From the NCBI GenBank assembly GCA_002751075.1, contig NAOQ01000210.1, positions 8,202-19,790 on the forward strand: a stretch of DNA of 11,589 bases, read 5' to 3'. This DNA is from Ichthyophonus hoferi (lineage: Eukaryota > Opisthokonta > Ichthyosporea > Ichthyophonida > Ichthyophonidae). Shown piece after piece: positions 1 through 7,353 of this stretch. Made by a program: the position numbers and the translations under genes. The notes beneath the pieces are model-generated. The model was not told the DNA's origin. It saw only the letters and a list, made by a program, of their open reading frames with translations, and ran no database searches. Positions within the stretch are counted from its first letter, which is position 1, and every line of letters starts with the position of its first letter.

Positions 1-1233
1 CTAATATACCTTCTCCTATGATTGGTTACTAAGATTTGTACAACGTCATACGATATGAGTTCATTATAAAGTAAAGTATAAAGAGTGAAATTGTGTAAAT
101 TTCTTTTATAAATATGTAACATTATTTGTATATTTCAAATAAATGCTTGATCCCTTGATATTATCTAGTCGTTTATAGACTGTCGACTCGAGCGCTAATA
201 TTTTATAACGTTTAAATGAATGTATGTAATCTTTTTTACATAATCTGTGTACTGTTTGATTAGTATTCTACTCTTGTTAAACAAATGGGAGAGCAAATTA
301 TTCCAAAATTCAGAAGGTATAGATTGTTTTACTGAAGCTACTGTATTATATTGGTGTATTCCGTTAGCACTACGAATAAAGATACAAGTATGAAAAGATA
401 TATCGATGTATGGAATAATATTGATAATTCACATTCACCTGTGCTAAATATTTACATAAATATATGAATATATGTGTACTATCGAATTTTTCAAAAATTA
501 TTACAAATATAGAAATGCTAACCCTTGGAATAGGCATGATGTTGGAATATTTAGAAATTTTAAAACCATCGCACTTCTTTTCAGATGATTAGATAAACTG
601 ATTTTAGAGGTTAAATGTAATTAATAATTATCAAACTATATTTAGCAGTATTTTTCATCTGTACGCAAAGCACCCTAGTTTAAGAGCCAAACTGTGCCCA
701 CTGACACGTCATCATATTTCTTATACACTGCAAATTGACCAGTGGGAATTGACTTTTATTATTAACTTAATGATTGCTTGGTGGATTAAGACTGTTTTAA
801 ATCCACTAATATTGAACGTTAGATCTTACAATCAATGGCATGCTGCCTCGATACCCATAACGCATTGGTAAGATTTAATTAGAAAGATCCCATTGATTCG
901 TTCTTAAATAGAGGATGCGGAGTATGTATCTAGATCTCGAGAAGCCCAATGGGTTCTATCTAGATTTGCCAATAATAAGCACAAATACATAAGGTGTACA
1001 AAAACAGAAAGGCTCTTTCATGCACTATTAATTAATATAATCTTAGTATAGCATAACTGTAAAAAAATTTTTTTAATATTTTGACGATTTTCAACATTAA
1101 AATATTTAAATAGCATTTATATTTCATTTTTAAAAATATGTATTTTTAGATATTTATCTCTGCCCAATACAAATACGGCATGCTGGTAATTAAGAACACA
1201 GTGCGTGCTACTCATATCCTCTTACTCTGCATG
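1..1233. other. Gene-free AT-rich left flank
   Basis: I see no supportable coding region, RNA gene or clear mobile element here. A poly(A) signal AATAAA on the plus strand at 138-143 could mark the 3' end of a gene lying to the left of the window, but nothing upstream of it is visible to test this. The rest is AT-rich sequence with short A and T runs. Confidence 0.5.
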
Positions 1234-1332
1234 ATTGGCCAATTATAATCGTTTTTTTTTTCGTGTTTTTTCTATTGGTAGGTTACAAATTGCTGCTCAA
1301 CACAACATCTGTCAATCCCTTCCATATAAATA
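1234..1332 (+). promoter_or_regulatory. CCAAT/TATA promoter of the 60-codon ORF
   Basis: A palindromic double CCAAT box (ATTGGCCAAT, 1234-1243), a further ATTGG at 1274-1278 and a TATA box (TATAAATA, 1325-1332) lie in the usual order. The TATA box is about 83 bases before the ATG at 1415. Initiation about 30 bases past it would give a 5' leader of roughly 55 bases. The ordered set of elements is seen directly; promoter activity is inferred. Confidence 0.5.
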
Positions 1333-1414
1333 CAATAGGAAGTACCAATGTTGTATTTTTAGTAGAGTTTAGTAGTTTTATTAGGTATTTCAATTTCTAA
1401 AATATACGCATAAA

Positions 1415-1597
1415 ATGGATATGCAAAACAATAAATCTGTTAGTCATCGTCGTTTACGCAGATGTGCGGCAATTGGACTACAAAATGATCCATCAATTAT
1501 ATTACTTCAGCAGCAATACTACCAGGCAAACTATATGGAGGAAGATATTATGCTTTCGGATATGATGTCTAGGGTTACGTTAAACCTTGGACCTTAA
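1415..1597 (+). CDS. Unrecognised 60-residue protein with its own TATA promoter
   Basis: I do not recognise the family. The reading frame is 60 codons plus a stop. Its ATG sits in a strong initiation context (A at -3, G at +4: AAAATGG) and follows a CCAAT/TATA promoter by a short leader. The product starts MDMQNNKSVSHRRLRR, so it has a basic N-terminal cluster (residues about 11-16). A glutamine/tyrosine-rich middle (LLQQQYY, about 30-36) and an acidic, methionine-rich stretch (MEEDIMLSDMM) follow, then a short end. No signal peptide, membrane segment or zinc-binding pattern is visible. It looks like a small soluble, possibly nuclear, single-exon protein. The nearest good plus-strand poly(A) signal is AATAAA at 2251-2256, which would give a long 3' UTR. 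Chance openness in AT-rich DNA remains possible, but promoter plus start context favour a real gene. Confidence 0.45.
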   Translation: MDMQNNKSVSHRRLRRCAAIGLQNDPSIILLQQQYYQANYMEEDIMLSDMMSRVTLNLGP

Positions 1598-2314
1598 AGG
1601 GCCTTTCCAAAAACTTACCATTCAGTCAAGTGTTGACTCTAGCTAGTTCCGCTGCTGTATAATTTCCATAAATGCTCTTTTTTGAGGTCTTTTTTTTTGT
1701 TTTGTTTTGAGACAGAGGAGAGGTAACAACGAACAGAACGCACATAGCCATATATCTAAATGCAGTGACAGTAGGGCTGTGAAGAAAACTACAACACTTC
1801 TGTTTATATTGACATTGGAACTCGAACGAAATTGACAGAAAGCCAAAATTGATACAAAATGCATTTACTGAGCTAAGTTCTTGCGAGGGCAATTTTAGTA
1901 ATAACTCGGATATACACTGTGGAAGGAATATTTCAACTGGACAAACCCCAAACCCTAACCGATACCGTGCAAACTTAACAAAGCGAAATTATATTTATCC
2001 TTTAAACCTAATATTTTTTTGAATTGAGAGTAATGTTAAACAAAAAATAGATATTTGCTGAAAAAATCATGTATTAATGAAATACGAGAATATGGTATAA
2101 TAGCATAACAATGCAAGTAGGAATTCCAATTTAAAGTTTAATAGTGATTAGTACATCATATAACGTCCAATACAAGTAACCTTAACCTCTAACCGGGCAA
2201 TACCCTTAGTCTCCAATATTTTCTGGAGTAGGAGTGATTTAAAAAAATGAAATAAAATTATAACTGTTGCTTTGATTTTTTTATGTTAATAATTACTACT
2301 TAAACGGTAACATA
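1598..2314. other. Probable 3' UTR / intergenic stretch
   Basis: No recognisable gene. If the small ORF ending at 1597 is expressed, this could be its 3' UTR, ending at AATAAA (2251-2256), which is followed by the U/GU-rich stretch TGTTGCTTTGATTTTTTTA. A minus-strand open frame at 1626-1892 has low-complexity content and no supporting signals, so I do not call it. Confidence 0.35.
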
Positions 2315-2620
2315 GAGTAAACCTAATATACCCTGTCTTTACCTTAAGCCTATACTTTGGCAATAACGCTTATCAGGCGGTGAATTATGCTGTAAACATA
2401 ACTAGAAGCACCGTCTCCAACTATACAATAATTAATTTATATCAGTTTAAGCACATAATTTCAATTTGAATCATTACTGCATAGGTTTGATAACCAATTT
2501 TTATATTATTGAAAAATAGCCGATAAAAAAGAAACAAAATATCTTCTATATCCCAATACAAATAATTGATTCTTTAAGAAATCATTATAACGTATCACCC
2601 ATGTTCCAACAGTCTCTGCT
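2315..2620. repeat. Dispersed repeat, copy A
   Basis: This stretch aligns by eye, in the same orientation, with about 8915-9270. Matching landmarks are GTAAACATAACTAGAAGCACC against GTAAACAAAATTAGACGCCCC, then CCGTCTCCAAC against CCGTCTCAACC, then CATAGGTTTGAT against CGTAGGTTTGAT. Identity in the best part is roughly 70%, so the copies are old. Copy A lacks about 60 bases present in copy B before the AGGTTTGAT block. No coding sequence, terminal inverted repeat or target-site duplication is evident, so the element type is unknown; a non-autonomous transposon is one possibility. Confidence 0.6.
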
Positions 2621-2849
2621 ATATATATACCCGTTGTTCCTTTCAACTGAGGTCTACGCATAAACCCTATAGTAATTAAACCTATTATCTATACAATGTA
2701 GTATATTCCAGGTATATATGTATATGTTAAACACACACACTTACCTTTTATATATGTAAGTTGCTCTTCAGAACCAGTCTACTGGACTAATCACAACATA
2801 CAACTATCTGTCTATATCAAGACAACAAATATCAACCCTACTGCTTTAT
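2621..2849. other. Non-coding spacer with TATATG/CA microsatellite
   Basis: I see nothing coding here. It contains short TATATATGTATATG and ACACACAC runs near 2700-2745. Confidence 0.4.
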
Positions 2850-2936
2850 AAATAGTCATACAGGTAGTCCTTGCAAATGACCTACTATGAAGAAAGAGGA
2901 AAGGCAAGGCATAGATTTGCGTAGAGTATATCATAT
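2850..2936 (-). repeat. Most decayed copy of the ZNF598 3' end (copy 4)
   Basis: Read on the minus strand this resembles the two better copies: a GCAAATCTATGCC stretch where they read ACAAACCTATACC, a pyrimidine tract, then CATAG and GGTCATTTG. The homologous reading frame is closed by a stop before the histidine motif, and the segment after GTCATTTG is shortened. It lies directly downstream of copy 3, which shows tandem arrangement. I regard it as non-functional debris of the duplication. Confidence 0.5.
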
Positions 2937-2957
2937 CTGTTTATAAAACAAAATATA

Positions 2958-3112
2958 TGTATGTGTCTAGTTAACACCACACCAATTTACACCAATTTAC
3001 TACATGCAACTATTATGGGCTACAGGAATGTCGGCACCCAAATGACCTTTACTGTATTGTACAGAGAAAGAGAGGGAAGGGTATAGGTTTGTATTAGAAA
3101 TATCACTAGTAT
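2958..3112 (-). repeat. Diverged copy of the ZNF598 3' end (copy 3)
   Basis: On the minus strand 3000-3170 is open for 56 codons and ends NLYPSLSFSVQ followed by SKGHLGADIPVAHNSCM and a stop. That matches the end of the main gene (NKSHLDAGLPAAHNSWM). Homology continues past the stop into a GTTAACTA motif shared with the gene's own 3' flank. Differences from copy 2 are mostly amino-acid-changing, including loss of the Asp and Gly of LDAG, so constraint looks weak. A 10-base direct repeat (CACCAATTTA twice, about 2979-2998) sits beside the stop. Confidence 0.6.
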
Positions 3113-3144
3113 CTGTTGTACTGAATTCTATTAGATAGTCGTCG

Positions 3145-3480
3145 TCAGGTGAAGGGTAACCTAAAGCTCGTCAGCTGCTCCTGAATCTCTCTATGATGTT
3201 CAACGGATAGAGAAGCTTTTAGCCTCTGACTCGGCAATTTATTGCGTATATATTAACCTTGATTTAAATGTGGATGTGTATAGTTACGGTATTATTATTG
3301 TAGAAAGAATTGAAATCAGATTCAACTAGTTGGCATTCTAGTAAAGTATCTGAATTATCTATTTCAAACTCTTTGACAACTATAGACATAATATAAAAAC
3401 ATAAAACACATAAATCAAATGATAAACGGTGACGACTGAGAATAGTGTTTATTATTAGTTGTTTTTGTTCCTTTCATACT
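3145..3480 (-). CDS. Possible small spliced gene or gene fragment, family unknown
   Basis: Three short open segments lie in order on the minus strand and can be joined in consistent phase. The first ends at 3480 (ELYYQDKIGE before a GTATGA donor). The second is 3379-3288 (VKEFEIDNSDTLLECQ onward, between TATAG and GTAACT). The third is 3225-3145 (RLKASLSVEHHREIQEQL onward, after GTCAG, ending at TGA). Implied introns are 100 and 62 bases. The amino-acid make-up is acidic and helix-like, unlike translated AT-rich filler. There is no obvious start codon for the first segment, the donors are weak and I recognise no family. It could be a remnant of a duplicated gene end, an alternative 3' part of the neighbour, or chance. 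Confidence 0.2.
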
Positions 3481-3730
3481 TTCTCCGATCTTATCCTGAT
3501 AATACAGTTCTAATATATCCTTACTAAAATGGTTCCTTAGCTAACAACCTCATTGGTTTTATTGCTCGCGTAATATGTATTGACATCAATTTGCCAGATT
3601 GAAAGTATTATGCAATTTAAAGACGTTACGCAATTAGTTAATATTAAATCGATCTCAAAAATTGATTTTTATCAGTGAAAAAAGGCACATTGAACGCTTA
3701 AACTCCAACAGTATATTATATTTCTATAAA
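3481..3730. other. Spacer between gene-end copies
   Basis: Mostly AT-rich with no convincing gene. The minus-strand open stretch leading into the possible segment ending at 3480 begins near 3555, after TTGTTAG, which could serve as a splice acceptor. Confidence 0.3.
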
Positions 3731-3878
3731 AGGATATATATGTGTGTGTAGTTAACATCACACCAATTTATCACAAGCAACTGTTATGGGCTGCAGGAAC
3801 GCCGGCATCCAAATGACTTTTACTATGCCGTCTAGAGAATGAGAGGGAAGGGTATAGGTTTGTGTAGCGTATGTGCTT
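3731..3878 (-). repeat. Best-preserved duplicate of the ZNF598 3' end (copy 2)
   Basis: Read on the minus strand this is a duplicate of the gene's last coding stretch plus its 3' flank. It shares the SKSHLDAG...PAAHNS coding block and the downstream GTTAACTA motif with the main gene, and shares its upstream CCTATACCCTTCCCTC block with copy 3. It starts directly after the main gene's 3' flank, so the two are in tandem. The gene end, copy 2, and the copy 3-copy 4 pair together show at least three duplication products. Confidence 0.7.
3771..3878 (-). CDS. Candidate alternative last coding exon of ZNF598
   Basis: This 36-codon open segment (35 residues and TGA) begins right after a good 3' splice site, TTTTTTTCTGTATAG, whose AG is at 3880-3879. 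It reads KHIRYTNLYPSLSFSRRH, then SKSHLDAGVPAAHNSCL. It ends like the main protein and contains a YPSL version of the FPSL motif repeated in that protein. A consensus donor CAG|GTAAGT inside the main exon (GT at 4471-4470) is phase 0 and would join in frame, removing a 593-base intron and giving an 809-residue product. Differences from the main gene's end are about half silent in the aligned 18 codons, which hints at selection on the peptide. A second AG at the internal CTCTAG would give a quick stop, so splice choice matters. It could instead be an unused duplicate. Confidence 0.35.
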   Translation of the reverse strand, partial: KHIRYTNLYPSLSFSRRHSKSHLDAGVPAAHNSCL

Positions 3879-3894
3879 CTATACAGAAAAAAAT

Positions 3895-3987
3895 GAATAC
3901 AGGTAGTTAACATGATACTGTTTTATTACATCCAACTGTTATGAGCAGCCGGAAGGCCTGCATCCAAATGGCTTTTATTGTGTTCCA
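3895..3987 (-). repeat. Gene-end unit of the tandem array (copy 1)
   Basis: This is the authentic C-terminal coding end and immediate 3' flank of ZNF598, listed because it is the homologous counterpart of the copies at 3731-3878, 2958-3112 and 2850-2936. Homology starts at the codons for HNKSH in the last zinc finger and runs past the stop through GTTAACTACCTGTAT. Confidence 0.6.
3922..3927 (-). terminator. Poly(A) signal overlapping the ZNF598 stop codon
   Basis: On the minus strand the gene ends ATGTAATAAAACAG: AATAAA shares two bases with the TAA stop. A T-rich stretch (CATTTTTTTCTG) follows about 30 bases later, as expected of a downstream element. If used, the 3' UTR would be only about 15-25 bases. 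Copies 2 and 3 read GATAAA and AGTAAA at this place and so lack the canonical hexamer. Confidence 0.5.
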
Positions 3988-5947
3988 TAGCCTGACTGGA
4001 TGGGATCATATTGCGACACTTGGGGCATAAATAATGTTGGGTGCGTCGTGTGGGCAAAGTCGGGAAGTTAGAAGTACTCCAGTTAGTCTTCTTCTGTGTT
4101 TTGAGTACTAATACTTTATGTACCTCAGACTCTTGTTGACGTTGGGTGTTTAATACCTTAACGTCATTATGCACCCGCATTAGTTGTTTTTGCTTCTCTA
4201 AATCAGGTAACAGGGCTACTACTTCATAGAATAGTTGGGCGCCCGTGCTCTCTCCCAACAGAGACATATATTGGACATAGTACTCCTCGGGTGTAATAGA
4301 ACCAGTGCGGTACTCAGTAGATGCATTCTTGAATGTGGCAAACCCTTCCGACCCACCTACTGTCGCTTTAATCTTCGTTGCCAAAGCCTTTTGACGTTCA
4401 GCATAGTTGGCCGGGGGCACAAAAGTTGCCGCCTCTGTCTTTTTGCCTAGTGGTATATTGGCTATACTTACCTGTAGAGAGGGGAACATAGCAGAGGCAG
4501 GATCGACTGTAGGGGGAGGTTCCTGTTTAGCCTTATTTTTAACTTTAGTCTTGGCACTGCGCATGACTGGGAACATTTCAGCCGCGGAGACGGTTTGTTT
4601 AGAGGTAGCGGGTTGTGTGGCAAAACATGAAGTCATAAATGCATTTGGAGTAGTGGATGTAGTCTTAGTTGAGTTAGAACGCTTAACGGGCACTGAGGAA
4701 AGAGCTGGGAACATTTCACTTGGTGCGACTGGTTTAGCAGGAGGTTTAGGAGTAACGACATTGGTCATTGGTGCCTTGGAGAGGCTAGGGAAGGCTTCAG
4801 GGACTTTAGCAGCCGCAGATATAATTGGCTGCTTGCTAGGAGGAGGGGCTGTTGATTGGCGGATCTGTGAGGGTACAGGGGTAGGGGTAGGAGTGGAGGT
4901 GGGTTTGGTGATGGAGGCTTTGTGGGTGACAGTAGTACCAAAGCCTACAGGAGGTAGACGGGAACCTCCCTGTGAGGGCATGGTGGTCGAGGAGGGAAAG
5001 GAAAAGTCCCTTCCATTCCCTATTGGTGTATTATCACGAGATGACGATAACTGTTGTTGCTGTTGTCCTTGTCCACCCTTCCCTTCTCTCTTCTTTTTCC
5101 TTTCAACCAATTGCAAGCCCCCTACAGGACTAGGCCCAATCACACCATTAGAAAGAGATGGGAACTGAGCAGTGGACATGTTCCCTTGTGGTGCAGCCCT
5201 ACCTGACACCCAACTAGGTGACATCATAAGTGAATTGTAACCATTAAGGGGGGGTCCATCCATACTGTACTCTTGGGGGTTTATCTGATCTAGAGCTTGA
5301 CTAGAGGTTGACCTAGATGGCCCCCTAGGGGTACCCTCCCTAGAAGAAGTCTCCCTAGGACTATTATTATTACTTGGATCCCCCCGAGCACCCCGCCTTC
5401 TATTTCTATCTCTATCTTGTCTATCCAGTCTATCTACCTCAGAAGGAATAGGCTCAAATTGGAACCCTAACTCTACACACGTCGCGGCTTTCTTCTGTGC
5501 TCTCGACAATCCCTGTGCATGTTCCTCTGCTATGTGTGCCCTATAGTCTATCTCTGTCTCATATACCATATACTTCTTATCCCTACACTCCTGTTCTGGG
5601 CATAAGATATGATCCCGCTCAAAGTGTCTTTCTATCTCATTGTAATCCGCATAGAATGCATTATGTCCATTACGGTGACAGATATGACAACGGAAATGGC
5701 GATCTCTTAGGTGTTCAAATATCTGATCGTTGCCATAGAAATGAAGCTGACAAAACTCACAACAAGGATGACCTTTGTGTGATGAGTCATCTTTGTCACC
5801 ATTACGACGGTGACGCGCCAGGTCTCTGCGTGTGTAATAGCGTTGCTCACAGGTAAATATACTTAGATGATTGACACATAACACACACATGAAAAGCTCG
5901 TGCACTCGTTTAAGATGTTCTTGTAAGGTGTTCATGGTTTTGCAGTC
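3926..5947 (-). CDS. ZNF598: ZNF598 exon 3 (zinc fingers to C-terminus)
   Basis: It carries residues 283-955. The acceptor is ACACAACACAG|GACTGC; this choice makes CRLC of exon 2 and DCKTMNTLQEHLKRVH of exon 3 one perfect C-x2-C-x12-H-x4-H finger. An upstream in-frame ATG at 6121 merely translates the TATG-rich intron and is not used. FP motifs fall at F544, F668, F695, F741, F770 and F910. A lysine-rich stretch and five glutamines lie near 565-581. The exon contains the internal CAG|GTAAGT donor discussed under the alternative exon. Confidence 0.92.
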   Translation of the reverse strand, partial: DCKTMNTLQEHLKRVHELFMCVLCVNHLSIFTCEQRYYTRRDLARHRRNGDKDDSSHKGHPCCEFCQLHFYGNDQIFEHLRDRHFRCHICHRNGHNAFYADYNEIERHFERDHILCPEQECRDKKYMVYETEIDYRAHIAEEHAQGLSRAQKKAATCVELGFQFEPIPSEVDRLDRQDRDRNRRRGARGDPSNNNSPRETSSREGTPRGPSRSTSSQALDQINPQEYSMDGPPLNGYNSLMMSPSWVSGRAAPQGNMSTAQFPSLSNGVIGPSPVGGLQLVERKKKREGKGGQGQQQQQLSSSRDNTPIGNGRDFSFPSSTTMPSQGGSRLPPVGFGTTVTHKASITKPTSTPTPTPVPSQIRQSTAPPPSKQPIISAAAKVPEAFPSLSKAPMTNVVTPKPPAKPVAPSEMFPALSSVPVKRSNSTKTTSTTPNAFMTSCFATQPATSKQTVSAAEMFPVMRSAKTKVKNKAKQEPPPTVDPASAMFPSLQVSIANIPLGKKTEAATFVPPANYAERQKALATKIKATVGGSEGFATFKNASTEYRTGSITPEEYYVQYMSLLGESTGAQLFYEVVALLPDLEKQKQLMRVHNDVKVLNTQRQQESEVHKVLVLKTQKKTNWSTSNFPTLPTRRTQHYLCPKCRNMIPSSQAMEHNKSHLDAGLPAAHNSWM

Positions 5948-7350
5948 CTGTGTTGTGTTGTGTGTGTAATTGGGTAGAGGTAGGGAGGAGAAGGGGGTAA
6001 ATATAGGTATATATATATGTATGTATGCAGTGCATATGAATATACACATATAAACATACATATACTTACAAACATATACATACATAAATATATACATATA
6101 AAGACAATAAACCAATCCCATAACATACCACTAAGCATAAACGGCAGGAGAACTGAAACAACTTAGCCACCTCATACCGCAAGTCATTAGAATCAAAATA
6201 GATGCTCAGTTTGCGGTCAAATGGCTTCTGGGTCAGATTGAGATCCTATATGTGCATATATAAGCGAGTGTTAATTGGTATATAATAATATTAAAACAAT
6301 ATCAAAATATTAAAATATGTAATAATGTAATAATTGTAAGAAAATTTTTTTGCAGAAACAAAAACTTAATATATGCATGCATGAGTTTTGTTGTGCACGT
6401 ACACATATATATGCTCAATACCCTAGCCCTACTGATAGTTAAAAAAATATGAAAATGCATTTTCCCAACCCAAAACTATACATTTTACACTTACAGTATT
6501 AAAAAAGCATAATACAATACATAATATGCAATATCAATATCATATAATATACCATATAATATCATATAATACCAAACACCCTAATCTGACATATACTACA
6601 CGTACACATATTAGTACATACCTTAAATAACGTATTCATATCTTTAGTAAATATGACAGTGCCCAATTCCTGTCTACAGAGCACACAGGCATTATTGCTG
6701 GATAAAACACGCATTCTAAGTGCACAGACATGGCAGACGACACGGTGGTTACAAGATCCTACACAGTAATACACTACAGGTTCTACACACACAGAACACA
6801 GTGTAGCAAGGTTATCATCTCTATCAACAACAATGTTCTTAGTAGGTGTAATAGCCGTAGCTTTACCCTCTTGTTCTCTCTCTTTATCTTTCCATAGCCT
6901 TGCATTATCACTACCTGGTGTACGACTACCTAACCCTTTACCTCTTCCAATTGACGGTGATGGCGATGACATAGGAGAGAGGGAGGTGGTGGGAGCAGTA
7001 GAGATAGTGTGTCCTTCATGTTCATGTTCATGATTGTGATGGTGTGGAATTGTAGGGGATGTCTCATATACAAACACAGGGCTGTTAATCAGTTGTGATT
7101 GCAATTCCGGTTGACCACTACCACGACTATGACCATGATTGTGACTATGACTGGGTCCATGACGTCTATGGGGTTTATTCTCTTGGGTAGAGGTAGAAGT
7201 GGAGTGAGAGGTTTGTTTATTCCTACGGTTGCTATCATTCCCTTCGTTACTATGGGAACCATGTGGTTTCCCCCCAGCCCGGCGTTGTCCGGGTAGGCCG
7301 TCACGGTTGGTGATGGAAGAAGGTGCTGTTTCTTTTGATTTAACAGCCAT
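3926..7350 (-). CDS. ZNF598: ZNF598/Hel2-type E3 ubiquitin ligase (ribosome collision sensor)
   Basis: In known members this cytosolic RING E3 ubiquitinates small-subunit proteins (eS10, uS10) on collided ribosomes, starting ribosome-associated quality control. The spliced model is exons 7350-6622, 6245-6129 and 5947-3926: 955 residues, against about 900 in human. Seen domains: a Ser/His-rich disordered start with HSHNHGH and HHHNHEHEHEGH; RING at 185-225 (C185, C188, C200, H202, C206, C209, C222, C225); then C2H2-type fingers with C277/C280/H293/H298, C303/C306, C345/C348/H361/H366, C369/C372/H390/H395 and C398/C403/H420/H425; a long Ser/Pro/Thr linker with six FP(S/A/T/V) motifs; a conserved helical region about 797-884 (EYRTGSITPEEYY, LLPDLEKQKQL); and a last finger C923/C926/H938/H942. 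The start at 7350 has a good context (GCAATGG) and lies four bases after an acceptor-like TAG. Both introns are phase 0. The RING has one residue more between His and the next Cys than I recall for human. Confidence 0.93.
4470..4474 (-). promoter_or_regulatory. Consensus 5' splice site inside ZNF598 exon 3
   Basis: The minus strand reads CTACAG|GTAAGTATAG within the codons for FPSLQVSIA, a full match to the U1 consensus MAG|GTRAGT. It falls in phase 0 after Q774. It may be used for an alternative last exon or be silent. Consensus match is seen; use is inferred. Confidence 0.4.
5948..6128 (-). other. ZNF598 intron 2 with TATG/TA microsatellite
   Basis: A 181-base GT-AG intron. About 6003-6108 is built from TATA, TATG and CATA units, a degenerate microsatellite likely to vary in length between individuals. 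The acceptor end is rich in CA, giving little classic pyrimidine tract (CACACACAACACAACACAG). Confidence 0.8.
6129..6245 (-). CDS. ZNF598: ZNF598 exon 2 (39 codons)
   Basis: A short exon encoding residues 244-282, DLNLTQKPFDRKLSIYFD onward, ending FSCRLCLV. It matches the family's conserved KYDIYF...V linker between the RING and the first zinc finger. Its acceptor is CACATATAG|GATC and its donor TTAGTG|GTATGT. The length is exactly 39 codons and both junctions are phase 0, so the frame is kept with neighbouring exons. Confidence 0.9.
6246..6621 (-). other. ZNF598 intron 1 with CATATAATA repeats
   Basis: A 376-base AT-rich GT-AG intron between exons 1 and 2. It contains about three tandem CATATAATAT-like units around 6541-6572 and no sign of coding or RNA genes. 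Confidence 0.8.
6622..7350 (-). CDS. ZNF598: ZNF598 exon 1 (N-terminus and RING)
   Basis: It encodes residues 1-243, from MAVKSKETAPSS to FTKDMNTLFK. The donor is AAG|GTATGT, with the intron starting at 6621. The frame is open further upstream to an ATG at 7467, but that stretch translates a long CT-rich tract ending in a good splice acceptor, so I take it as intron rather than coding. Confidence 0.88.
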
Positions 7351-7353
7351 TGC

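Noticed and set aside
1580-1612. AAAGGGCCTTT palindrome after the small ORF as a histone-type 3' stem-loop
   Set aside because: It has no loop bases between the arms and does not match the histone stem-loop consensus; the ORF is not a histone.
1626-1892. Minus-strand open frame of 88 codons
   Set aside because: Low-complexity Lys/Cys/Phe content caused by T-runs; no promoter, family or splice support.
1943-1960. Telomere-like CCCCAAACCCTAACC
   Set aside because: Only one or two partial units and no array, so chance or a minor interstitial relic.
4407-5168. Plus-strand open frame of 253 codons antisense to ZNF598
   Set aside because: It mirrors the Ser/Pro/Thr-rich linker of a clearly recognised gene in codon-aligned antisense, has biased Gly/Val/Leu content and no recognisable domain.
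5497-5856. Plus-strand open frame of 119 codons opposite the zinc fingers
   Set aside because: Antisense shadow of the Cys/His codons of ZNF598; no independent signals.
5948-6121. In-frame ATG at 6121 as the start of a second gene
   Set aside because: The added residues translate a TATG microsatellite in an intron; splicing from exon 2 gives a perfect C2H2 finger across the junction.
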